DNA of 38,388 nucleotides from Lachnospiraceae bacterium (lineage in GTDB: Bacteria; Bacillota_A; Clostridia; Lachnospirales; Lachnospiraceae), in NCBI GenBank assembly GCA_021770615.1, contig JAETQR010000040.1, forward strand, positions 1 through 38,388, read 5' to 3'. The notes under the pieces were generated by a model. That model had not been told where the DNA came from and ran no database searches. It saw only the letters and a program-made list of their open reading frames with translations. A program made the position numbers and the translations under genes. Of this stretch, positions 32,053-38,388 are shown one piece after another. Within the stretch, counting starts at the first letter, position 1. Each line of letters opens with the position of its first letter.

Positions 32053-32092
32053 GCAGCGGTATCCTCACCCCGAAGATACCGCTGCCATTTTT
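32053..32092 (+). terminator. Intrinsic terminator, perfect 11-bp stem
   Basis: GCAGCGGTATC (32053-32063) pairs perfectly with GATACCGCTGC (32075-32085), 11-base loop, then TTTTT at 32088-32092. It closes the rightward unit ahead of the leftward partition operon. Confidence 0.85.
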
Positions 32093-32095
32093 AGG

Positions 32096-32371
32096 TTATA
32101 CGCATTTTCTTACTTCCAATTGATACTTATCATGCCCCTTTATACTTCTCACTGCCTGGTTCAGAGTATTCGCTCTGCCATGCTGATGATAAGGGCACTT
32201 GAAGAAGTGCTTGTGAAATATGATGAGCGACTGCTCTGTAGGACACTCGGTACAGTGCAGATACCAGTAATGACCGGTGTTCCTACTCTGAATCGTGATA
32301 TCTCTATCATCCATCAGAATGATATTAAAGTACTCCGAATCGATTTTCTTAAGGCTACTTTCATCAAACAT
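32096..32371 (-). CDS. Small Cys/His-rich hypothetical protein downstream of ParB
   Basis: Product of 91 aa. MFDESSLKKIDSEYFNIILM is followed by a Cys/His-rich middle (HYWYLHCTECP, HKHFFKCPYHQH) that could bind zinc, and a basic tail. It overlaps the ParB stop by eight bases and is the last gene of the ParA-ParB operon. An ATG at 32380 is an alternative start. A rightward ORF covers the same stretch, but the overlap with ParB and the conserved-looking pattern favour this strand. No family assigned. Confidence 0.65.
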   Translation of the reverse strand: MFDESSLKKIDSEYFNIILMDDRDITIQSRNTGHYWYLHCTECPTEQSLIIFHKHFFKCPYHQHGRANTLNQAVRSIKGHDKYQLEVRKCV

Positions 32372-33326
32372 CGGCACCATCCTTCCCTTTATGGAACCAA
32401 GCTTCTAATGCCTGCTCTACAATATTGTCCACCTTATTAGGATCCATTCCAATAAAGTATTTTTCCACAATTCTTGCAGGCACCTTATAGCACTTCTTCT
32501 TTACCGGCTCCGTACTGAGATACCGCCTCACCATTGCATCCGTCAAAGCTCCTGAATGACTGCGAAGCTTCATCACCATTTCAATCGTAATCTTGGACTT
32601 CTTTTCCTTAATCACGTTATATACCATATTCTGCTCTTCCTCCGGAAGGAAGGCCAACTGCAAAGCAACCTTTGTATAAAGGGCACCTCTATCCACCATA
32701 TCCTTAAATGGCTTGATGAGATCATTCAGCTTCAGTAATCTCCCCACAGAACTTCCGGACAGTTCATATTCCTTGCCAATAGAATCTCTGGTAGTCAACT
32801 TCTGGTCACCGTGACCAGAAGTTACATCATCCGACTTTCCTTCCAATCTTGCAATCTCCCGAACAATATCATTCCTCTTGCCCTGGCAGGCTCCCTTCTC
32901 ATATCTCGCCTTCAGCACTGCTGCCTTTTCCGATATCAACAAATCCGAAAAGGACCTCTGCATCAGATTTGTCTCAATCACATAAACATAAGCCTCTTCC
33001 TCAGACAAATCTGTTTTCACAATAGCTGGCACTTCCTTTAGTCCGGCAAGCTTTGCTGCATTCATTCTGTTGTGTCCGGAAAGCATTTCATATCCGCCAT
33101 CAATCTTCTGCACGATTACCGGATTTAGAATTCCATGTTCCTTTACACTTGCAATCATATCCTCCAGCCGTTCTCCCTCGTATAAATGAAACGGATGGTC
33201 ATGGAATGGCTGAATGTTCTTTATCTGAATCAGCTGAACCCCTCTCGGAACTTGTCTTTCCTCAATTTCATCCATCAATAAATCCACTGCGTCACCAAAT
33301 ACTTTTCTTTTATCATTAGCCTTCAT
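32364..33326 (-). CDS. parB: ParB-like partition protein
   Basis: Product of 320 aa. The N-terminal ParB/Srx domain shows VQLIQIKNIQPFHDHPFHLY, then VKEHGILNPVIVQ and the box II-like GYEMLSGHNRMNAAKLAG. The central HTH region follows (ELSGSSVGRLLKLNDLIKPF). It binds centromere-like sites and works with ParA in segregation. The ATG at 33326 overlaps the parA stop; AAGGAG is about 10 bases upstream. Plasmid and conjugative-element versions look like this, so it supports an extrachromosomal phase of the element. Confidence 0.9.
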   Translation of the reverse strand: MKANDKRKVFGDAVDLLMDEIEERQVPRGVQLIQIKNIQPFHDHPFHLYEGERLEDMIASVKEHGILNPVIVQKIDGGYEMLSGHNRMNAAKLAGLKEVPAIVKTDLSEEEAYVYVIETNLMQRSFSDLLISEKAAVLKARYEKGACQGKRNDIVREIARLEGKSDDVTSGHGDQKLTTRDSIGKEYELSGSSVGRLLKLNDLIKPFKDMVDRGALYTKVALQLAFLPEEEQNMVYNVIKEKKSKITIEMVMKLRSHSGALTDAMVRRYLSTEPVKKKCYKVPARIVEKYFIGMDPNKVDNIVEQALEAWFHKGKDGADV

Positions 33327-34101
33327 AAGCAATCAGCTCCTTTGCAAATTTTCTATACGCGATTCCTGCAGATGCATTTTTACTGTACAGCGCAATCGGC
33401 ATGGAATAATAAATACTCTCGCCCACCTTTACCGTAGCCGGTATCCTGTTTTCAAAGATCCTTATCTGTCCTTGAAAGCTTCCCGTCACTTCCTCTGTCA
33501 GCACCTTACAAAGCGTAGTTCTGCTTTCGCACATGGTAAGCAGAATGCCTGCAACCGTAAGTGTTGGATTGATACGCCTCTTAATCTTTCTGACTGTTCT
33601 CAAGAAATCCTGCAATCCCATCATTGCCAGAAGCTGAGGATTCACCGTGATAATGACTTCATCAGCCGCTGCCAGTGCATTGATTGTAAGCATTCCCAGG
33701 GAAGGACAAGTATCTATAAGCACATAATCGTATCTGTCCTTAATGGGCTCCAAAACCTCCGCGAGCATCCTCTCCGCTCCCATTTCCGTTCTAAGCTTCG
33801 CATCCACCACTGACAGATAAATGGATGAAGGAATGAACTCTACGCCATCCTTACTCTGGACAAATGCATCCAACGACTCCGTACCCAGTTCCTCAATCTG
33901 AGCCATCATTAGGTGACCAATCGTATGCTCCAATTCATTGGTATTCTCTACTCCATAGCAAGTGGTGAGATTTGCCTGACTGTCAAAATCAATTGCAAGA
34001 ACCTTCTTCCCCATACCTTGAAGAGAATATGCCAGGTTCAGAGTGGTCGTGGTTTTACCCACGCCACCCTTCTGTGATCCAATAACAATAACCTTACCCA
34101 T
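33316..34101 (-). CDS. parA: ParA/Soj-like partition ATPase
   Basis: Product of 261 aa. The deviant Walker A is KGGVGKTTTT at 10-19, followed by the A' motif region VLIDTCPSLGML near 120 and the Walker B/DNA-binding region. Its length is that of small ParA/Soj ATPases without an N-terminal HTH, so ParB or the SymE-like protein may regulate the operon. It forms the dynamic DNA-bound gradient used for plasmid or element segregation. It overlaps parB by 11 bases and begins two bases after the SymE-like gene. Confidence 0.93.
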   Translation of the reverse strand: MGKVIVIGSQKGGVGKTTTTLNLAYSLQGMGKKVLAIDFDSQANLTTCYGVENTNELEHTIGHLMMAQIEELGTESLDAFVQSKDGVEFIPSSIYLSVVDAKLRTEMGAERMLAEVLEPIKDRYDYVLIDTCPSLGMLTINALAAADEVIITVNPQLLAMMGLQDFLRTVRKIKRRINPTLTVAGILLTMCESRTTLCKVLTEEVTGSFQGQIRIFENRIPATVKVGESIYYSMPIALYSKNASAGIAYRKFAKELIAYEG

Positions 34102-34103
34102 AA

Positions 34104-34430
34104 TTACTGTACCTCTCTTTCTGCTGCATACTCCGCAGATTTCTCTGCCACAAACTGTGCATGGAGCATTTCCTTTTCCTTTCGGAATTTCTTTTGAAGC
34201 TTCTTCATTTCCTTTTCCATAAATTCAGCCTCAGCCTGCTCCATTGCAGCCTTTTCCACATCCGGTGTGATAATCAGCTTTCCGTTTTCACAGCTGACGG
34301 AAATATAGTCTCCAATCTCAAATCCCATCTCCTGAAGCCACTGTCCCTTCAAAATGATGGTTGGCGTTGCTTTATAATTACGGCCGCTCTGGGAATGTAC
34401 CTTCATGCTTCTGTTTTTCTGATTCTTCAT
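34104..34430 (-). CDS. SymE/AbrB-like protein
   Basis: Product of 108 aa. The N-terminal ~55 residues match the SymE-type swapped-hairpin fold: VHSQSGRNYKATPTIILKGQ, then LQEMGFEIGDYISVSCENGK, ending in LIITPD. The rest is a charged coiled coil (EQAEAEFMEKEMKKLQKKFR). E. coli SymE is an SOS-induced toxin, whereas many Firmicute homologues are probably DNA-binding regulators. Being first in the parA-parB operon, an autoregulator role is the more natural reading. The ATG follows AAGGAG with eight bases. Confidence 0.78.
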   Translation of the reverse strand: MKNQKNRSMKVHSQSGRNYKATPTIILKGQWLQEMGFEIGDYISVSCENGKLIITPDVEKAAMEQAEAEFMEKEMKKLQKKFRKEKEMLHAQFVAEKSAEYAAEREVQ

Positions 34431-34461
34431 AAGCTTGTCTCCTTCTCGATATTTGAATTTT

Positions 34462-34494
34462 TACATAGTCTTATGTACCAATCTGTGCTATAAT
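34462..34494 (+). promoter_or_regulatory. Divergent promoter/operator between SymE-like and RHH genes
   Basis: Plus-strand extended -10 TGCTATAAT (TATAAT at 34489-34494). The palindrome TACATA-GTCT-TATGTA (34462-34477) lies where the -35 would be and is also upstream of the leftward SymE-like gene, so one regulator could control both directions. Confidence 0.55.
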
Positions 34495-34536
34495 CTACAC
34501 AGGTGTTCTATGCCAATACACAATCGGAGGACTGCC

Positions 34537-34752
34537 ATGAGTGAAGAAAAAGCCGGTTCCTACAAAGGCCTTACCGAAGCTCGTAAAAGAGCAAATAAAA
34601 AATACAATGATCGATTCGTTGAAATAAAAGTTCGTGTTACCCCAGAGAAGCGTTCCATCATTAAGGAACACGCCGAAAGCATGGGGGAAAGTGCAACTGC
34701 CTTTATCAATCGAGCCATCGATGAAGCCATGGAGCGAGACCGCTCCAAATAG
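34537..34752 (+). CDS. Arc/RHH-like small DNA-binding protein
   Basis: Product of 71 aa. MSEEKAGSYKGLTEARKRAN is followed by a ribbon-helix-helix pattern, RFVEIKVRVTPEKRSIIKEH, and AESMGESATAFINRAIDEAM. Such proteins are copy-number or partition regulators in plasmids and conjugative elements. CGGAGG lies six bases before the ATG, and a promoter with extended -10 stands 43 bases upstream. It diverges from the SymE-ParAB operon and is followed by a bidirectional terminator. Confidence 0.85.
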   Translation: MSEEKAGSYKGLTEARKRANKKYNDRFVEIKVRVTPEKRSIIKEHAESMGESATAFINRAIDEAMERDRSK

Positions 34753-34788
34753 CGGTGCATTCGCATTCCGCTTGTAGAAACGAAAAAA

Positions 34789-34835
34789 TCCGGTGACGTA
34801 TGGATACATTTCCACACATCACCGGACGATTTTTA
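34789..34835 (+). terminator. Bidirectional intrinsic terminator
   Basis: TCCGGTGACGTATGGA (34789-34804) pairs with TCCACACATCACCGGA (34811-34826) at 14 of 16 positions. T tracts follow on the plus side (34830-34835) and, from AAAAAA at 34783-34788, on the minus side. Confidence 0.8.
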
Positions 34836-34839
34836 TCCT

Positions 34840-35136
34840 CATGAATCTACTCATGAACAATCTCCAATGTGTATATTTTTTACATAATTTTCATAGCACA
34901 CAAGGCTCCCATTTGCGTAGTTTTTGTCATATTTTTTACTCATTTCAAATGGTCTAAATGTGGTCTAAATCCAACCACTACTCTCTCTCGAACCCTCGAA
35001 AAACCCAGGAAAACCAAGCACTTCATCGGCTTTGCCAAGACGGTGTTAGTATATTGCCGTGGCACAAAAAAAGCACTTTTATCATAGTCTCACAACTCCT
35101 TATAAATACTGGTTTTTCCTTGGTTTTACGGGATTT
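34840..35136. other. Non-coding stretch next to the integrase remnant, possible att arm sites
   Basis: No convincing gene. TGGTCTAAAT is directly repeated (34950-34959 and 34961-34970), the kind of short tandem repeat often bound by the arm domain of tyrosine integrases. Further along, an AAAACCCAGGAAAACCAAG region near 35000 and its approximate inverted copy near 35110-35132 flank AT-rich sequence. This is a candidate attachment region, without proof. Confidence 0.35.
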
Positions 35137-35643
35137 TCAGGTCATCCCATTTCCTGTTGTTTTACAATCGCTATTACAGACCGCTTTCATCTCTTTTTGC
35201 ACATCCTCAAAGTCCACATGGGTATATACATTCAAAGTAACTCCGATATCGCTATTCCCCATGATCTTCTGTAAAGTCTTTGGATTCATTCCCGATTTTG
35301 CCATGTTGGAACAAAAAGTATGCCGCGCTACATGCGGGGTGATAACAGGGAACTGTACCTTATAAATACCATTATACTTTTCCCTGATATGCTGGAAATA
35401 CTTCTCCCAATGAAGGGCTACCATCGGCATACCGTTTTTATCAAGATACAGGAAACCTGTCTTCCCGTCAACCATCGGTTCTATCTTAGGTTTCGGACGG
35501 TTCTTTAGAGTCTTTTCAAAACACTCCTTCACTTCATCCGTCATTGGCACAAGCCTTGTCCCGCAGTCGGTTTTCGTATCCGGAATGATGTACTTCATGT
35601 TCCCTGTCCGCTGTAACTGATGATTCACATTGATAATACTCAC
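35137..35643 (-). pseudogene. 5'-truncated tyrosine recombinase/integrase
   Basis: The 168 residues correspond to the C-terminal catalytic half only. IINVNHQLQRTGN and IIPDTKTDCGTRLVPMTDEV are the mid-domain strands. The HxxR box (HVARHTF) and the terminal NVYTHV with the tyrosine nucleophile are present. The arm-binding domain, core-binding domain and the first catalytic arginine box are absent, because sequence similarity stops at the first codon and different DNA follows. It is therefore a remnant or an assembly/recombination junction. Tn916-type and phage integrases both end this way; the family cannot be refined. Confidence 0.85.
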
Positions 35644-35870
35644 TATTTATGATATCCTCCGCCCGGTTACGGACATTGTTGATCCGCCCTACCCACTCAA
35701 GCTGGTTCCGGGCTTTCAGTTCCTCGGTTCTCGATTTGCGGATCTTATCATGTCCACGCTAATTGTTAAATTTGTCACAGGATGAGCAAAATGCGGCAAA
35801 TCAGGACAAGTTGAGGCCGTCAATCGTAGTAAAAACGTAGTAGAAATTGCAGTTTCTTACTACTCAGCTT
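35644..35870 (-). other. Junction sequence with an ORF fragment
   Basis: Between the integrase fragment and the next gene, one minus-strand frame reads from just after a stop near 35761 through KIRKSRTEELKARNQLEW and VGRINNVRNRAEDIINSEYYQ and crosses into the integrase region in another frame. It is not an integrase N-terminus and I do not recognise it. The remaining part near 35760-35870 shows no gene. Confidence 0.35.
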
Positions 35871-36773
35871 TTATCGGTTGGCCCTTGTCATCGCATCGTT
35901 AAGTTGAAGATAATCTCCTATTTGACACGCGAAACTCTCCAACTCTTGCATAATTCCATTTTTAACTGTTAAATAATCTGATCTGAAATATTTTTGTGTC
36001 AAACCAAAAAATTTATCCTCAGAAATCAACTCATCCTTTTTTAATGCAACACCCAATTTATAATGTGCCATTGCGTTTCTAAATTGCCAAGACTCCCACT
36101 TTGAATTAATAATGAAATTCGTATTTAATTTCAAGTTTATTTGAGGAATAATATGTAACAAAGAATAATAAAGCAAATATGCAAAACGCATCTTTGTCGA
36201 TATTTCTTCTCGTACCCAAGAATCCACGCAACAAATGATAAAATTAATCTGACACAAAACAGAAAATAATACAAATTTGTCACTAAATGCATTTCCTACT
36301 GGCGATTTCACAAATCCTCCGTAATCATGAACATCATACTTTACTGAAATATCAACTGGATATTCTTTTGTTGCATCCAAAAGTTTTATATACTCACCTC
36401 CAATAACTGACATTGCCTTGATATATTCTCCATTATTCCCATCATATGAAAACAGCGGAGTATAATAATAACACAAAATCGTATTTCCACAAATTACCCC
36501 ATTTGCCCTATCAACGCCAAAAATATCATACAGTTTCAATTTTTTAGCGATTGGTTTAAGCGGTATCTCTAATTTCACTTTACCGGAGTTATTAATCGCC
36601 TTTACCCATTCTTCAACTCCATCAATTATAACACCCATATATGGCAAAAGTGACGGAATATAATTTGATTCATCAGGATTAATTCTTTTTATAACCGTAT
36701 ATAGAAATCTTAGGTCATTTTGAATCAAAGATAATGCCGCTTTCTGAACAGGTTTTAAATTTAAATCCTCCAT
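35871..36773 (-). CDS. Hypothetical protein with HEPN-like RxxxxH motif
   Basis: Product of 300 aa, mostly helical and AT-rich. A C-terminal WQFRNAMAHYKLG stretch near residue 232 gives R-x4-H, the motif of HEPN RNases or nucleotidyltransferase partners, preceded by a long helix of about residues 180-215. The N-terminal half (LSLIQNDLRFLYTVIKRINP) is unrecognised. GAGAGGA precedes the ATG. Its codon use and composition differ from the phage block. A role in defence or signalling is possible but rests on one short motif. Confidence 0.6.
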   Translation of the reverse strand: MEDLNLKPVQKAALSLIQNDLRFLYTVIKRINPDESNYIPSLLPYMGVIIDGVEEWVKAINNSGKVKLEIPLKPIAKKLKLYDIFGVDRANGVICGNTILCYYYTPLFSYDGNNGEYIKAMSVIGGEYIKLLDATKEYPVDISVKYDVHDYGGFVKSPVGNAFSDKFVLFSVLCQINFIICCVDSWVREEISTKMRFAYLLYYSLLHIIPQINLKLNTNFIINSKWESWQFRNAMAHYKLGVALKKDELISEDKFFGLTQKYFRSDYLTVKNGIMQELESFACQIGDYLQLNDAMTRANR

Positions 36774-36864
36774 GCATATCCTCTCTTTATCATAAATGCA
36801 AACTCTCCCGGAAAACCGTATTCTACTCCAGTTTGCCGACTATAATTTTTCTCTTTTCCATTCA

Positions 36865-38118
36865 TCAATTATCCAAACTGTCCTCGCTCAGTAAGAAATC
36901 ATAGACACTCATGACCAGCACTCCCTCTTCATTGTAATACGGTGCAGGTGCATCTTTCATAATGATGATCTTTTTGAAGAAATCACCAGTCAACATCAGG
37001 GAGCGCTGCTCCTGTTCCATCTTTGCCCTATCCGGAATCGCATAGGCTGACTGGATATAATAACGCTTGGAGCCTTTATTGCAGACAAAATCAATCTCCA
37101 ACTGTTTACGGATTCCATGACCTTTCTCATTGGTCATATTTAGGATAATAACGCCCACATCCACATTGAAACCACGTATCTTCAGCTCATTGAAGATAAT
37201 GTTCTCCATAGTATGAGTTTCTTCCAATTGGCGGAAATTAAGGCGGGCATTACGCAATCCCAAATCGGTAAAGTAATATTTGATTGGTGTATCAATATAC
37301 TTCTTACCCTTAACATCATATCGAACAGCACTGTCAATCAGAAAGGAATCACAAAAATAGTCGATATACCTTTTGATGGTCGTGTTGCTGATAGTTTTCT
37401 GCTTGACGCTTTTGAAAGTGGCCGACAACTTTGCTGGATTTGTAAGTGAGCCGATGGCAGACGAGAGAATGTTCAGAAGTTCCTCCAATTCTGCCCTATT
37501 GCGCACATTATGCCTTCCTACAATATCTGATATATAGGTTTCCTCAAACAACGACTTCAGGAAATTAATCTTTTCTTCCGGGTCTAAAATATTCATGATG
37601 GGAGGCAGCCCGCCGTAAAGCATATATTCGTTCCACCCGTCCTGCTTCGCCCCTGCGTAGACTGACATAAATTCCGCAAAGCTGAGAGGATACATATGCA
37701 CTTCATCTCCGCGGCCTCGAAATTCAGTAATCACATCCTTGGACAAAAAACGGGCATTGCTTCCTGTTACATAAACATCCACATTTTTCATACGAATCAG
37801 GCTGTTTAATACAGATTCGAACTCTCCCAAAAGCTGCACTTCATCCAATAGCACATAGTACATTCCATCATCTTTAATCTTCTCCTTGAGATAGGGATAC
37901 AGAACTTCCGGATCACGAAAACGCTTGTTCTCAAAAGAATCAAACGCAATTTCTATAATATGTTGTTCGTCTACTCCTTCTGCCAGCAAATGAGCTTTAA
38001 ACAGATTAAACAACAGGTAAGATTTTCCGCAGCGACGGATGCCGGTTATTACCTTGATAAGTCCGTTGTGTTTCTTATTGATAAGTTTATACAAATAGAT
38101 GTCTCTCTTGATTTCCAC
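36865..38118 (-). CDS. AAA_14/DUF4143 family ATPase
   Basis: Product of 417 aa. MEIKRDIYLYKLINKKHNGL is the standard opening of the family, followed by Walker A GIRRCGKS and Walker B YYVLLDEVQLL with VYVTGSNARFL and the downstream FRGRGDEVHMYPLSF. The C-terminal DUF4143 has IKYYFTDLGLRNARLNF and the nuclease-like segment QLEIDFVCNKG...YYIQSAY. The GTG at 38118 has AAGGA about seven bases upstream and gives the usual N-terminus. The physiological role is unsettled. It has its own promoter with twin palindromes and is probably chromosomal or accessory, not phage. Confidence 0.88.
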   Translation of the reverse strand: MEIKRDIYLYKLINKKHNGLIKVITGIRRCGKSYLLFNLFKAHLLAEGVDEQHIIEIAFDSFENKRFRDPEVLYPYLKEKIKDDGMYYVLLDEVQLLGEFESVLNSLIRMKNVDVYVTGSNARFLSKDVITEFRGRGDEVHMYPLSFAEFMSVYAGAKQDGWNEYMLYGGLPPIMNILDPEEKINFLKSLFEETYISDIVGRHNVRNRAELEELLNILSSAIGSLTNPAKLSATFKSVKQKTISNTTIKRYIDYFCDSFLIDSAVRYDVKGKKYIDTPIKYYFTDLGLRNARLNFRQLEETHTMENIIFNELKIRGFNVDVGVIILNMTNEKGHGIRKQLEIDFVCNKGSKRYYIQSAYAIPDRAKMEQEQRSLMLTGDFFKKIIIMKDAPAPYYNEEGVLVMSVYDFLLSEDSLDN

Positions 38119-38139
38119 ATCATGTTCCTTCTTTCTGCT

Positions 38140-38238
38140 GAAAATTTTTGCGAGTACTCGCAAAATCCTTCATTAGAATTATACCCTCTCCGGCTTAATT
38201 TTACAACGTCTAATGAAAATTTTTACGAGTACTCGCAA
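38140..38238 (-). promoter_or_regulatory. Promoter flanked by twin palindromic operators (AAA_14 gene)
   Basis: Minus-strand -35 TTGTAA (plus 38201-38206), 17-bp spacer, perfect -10 TATAAT (plus 38178-38183). A near-identical 24-bp element, GAAAATTTTT-R-CGAGTACTCGCAA, is present on both sides (38140-38163 and 38215-38238, one mismatch). The first copy contains a perfect 20-bp palindrome at 38146-38165. Centres are 75 bp apart. A dimeric repressor binding both sites could loop or block the promoter. Confidence 0.7.
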
Positions 38239-38388
38239 TTTTATGCAGTAAAATTTATCGGAGAAACATTCTGGTTTAATAATTGCAAATCTGACTCTCC
38301 GGAAATATTGGTAAATCATTGGTAAAAATGAGTAAGAGACACAAAAAACATTGGATTTATAGGAATTTTACCATGACCAACAAATCCT
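38239..38388 (+). other. Window end, possible start of a rightward gene
   Basis: A possible rightward ORF starts at ATG 38373 (AGGA eight bases before) or at ATG 38329 in the same frame, and runs off the window. It is too short to identify. Otherwise the stretch is AT-rich with no other signal seen. Confidence 0.2.

Noticed and set aside
32120..32440. Rightward 106-aa ORF
   Set aside because: It overlaps the leftward Cys/His-rich gene and the end of parB, lacks a ribosome site, and reads across a strong terminator boundary; the leftward gene has better context.
1..38388. CRISPR array or tRNA gene
   Set aside because: No regularly spaced repeats of 24-40 bases and no cloverleaf with CCA-type end were seen on either strand; a TTCGA-like string near 34990 lacks the rest of a tRNA.

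Overview
The window looks like an accessory element of a low-to-mid GC Firmicute, most likely a gut Clostridia/Lachnospiraceae-type host. Ribosome binding sites are strong (AGGAGG type), operons are tightly overlapping, and the phage genes are of the kinds common in such hosts (DUF2800, DUF2815, family A polymerase, P4-type primase, VRR-NUC, SNF2 helicase, P27 terminase, HK97 head genes). No rRNA, tRNA or CRISPR array was seen.

Layout. (1) 1-12.5 kb, minus strand: a tailed-phage block. Read in its own direction it runs primase, VRR-NUC nuclease, SNF2 helicase, a late-regulator-like protein, HNH nuclease, terminase small and large subunits, a tiny membrane protein, portal, ClpP-type protease and major capsid. 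Two extra modules interrupt it: an orphan AbiEi-type gene with its own consensus promoter, and a RelB/ParE toxin-antitoxin pair with an operator-embedded promoter. The capsid gene may be cut at its 3' end by an IS-like terminus carrying repeated motifs at the window edge. (2) 12.5-17.2 kb, plus strand: the other half of the replication module (two small genes, DUF2800, DUF2815, small membrane protein, DNA polymerase). It diverges from the primase block across a symmetric inverted-repeat leader. (3) 17.27-29.5 kb, minus strand: a visibly AT-richer defence island of 12 co-directional, mostly overlapping genes. In transcription order these are an HTH controller, two SPPY-type DNA methyltransferases, an unknown 182-aa protein, a PLD-nuclease/helicase fusion, a small protein, a DndD/Rad50-like ATPase, a 120-aa protein, an SfsA-like nuclease, an EVE-like-McrB, McrC and a DUF4238 protein. 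(4) 29.5-32.1 kb, plus strand: an XRE repressor and ImmA/IrrE-like metalloprotease pair, a small gene behind a second copy of the same operator, and a structured leader with a gene for a sigma/HTH-like protein. (5) 32.1-34.8 kb: partition genes (ParA, ParB), a SymE-like protein and a divergent RHH-like gene. (6) 35.1-38.4 kb: a 5'-truncated tyrosine integrase at a sequence junction, a protein with a HEPN-like RxxxxH motif, and an AAA_14/DUF4143 ATPase behind twin palindromes.

How it may work together. Phage packaging and replication genes plus ParAB suggest a prophage or phage-plasmid, although only the capsid-to-replication part of a phage is visible. The cargo island is the most interesting part. 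The two methyltransferases probably mark self DNA, while the PLD-helicase, the DndD-like ATPase and the SfsA-like nuclease are candidate restriction effectors. McrBC plus DUF4238 form a second, modification-dependent layer in the same transcriptional direction. The combination helicase + methylase + SMC-like ATPase recalls the published helicase-methylase-ATPase (Hma) class as I remember it. The SfsA-like nuclease, the small proteins, paired methyltransferases and linked McrBC-DUF4238 go beyond what I know of it. All functional statements rest on reading translated sequence; no database search was run.
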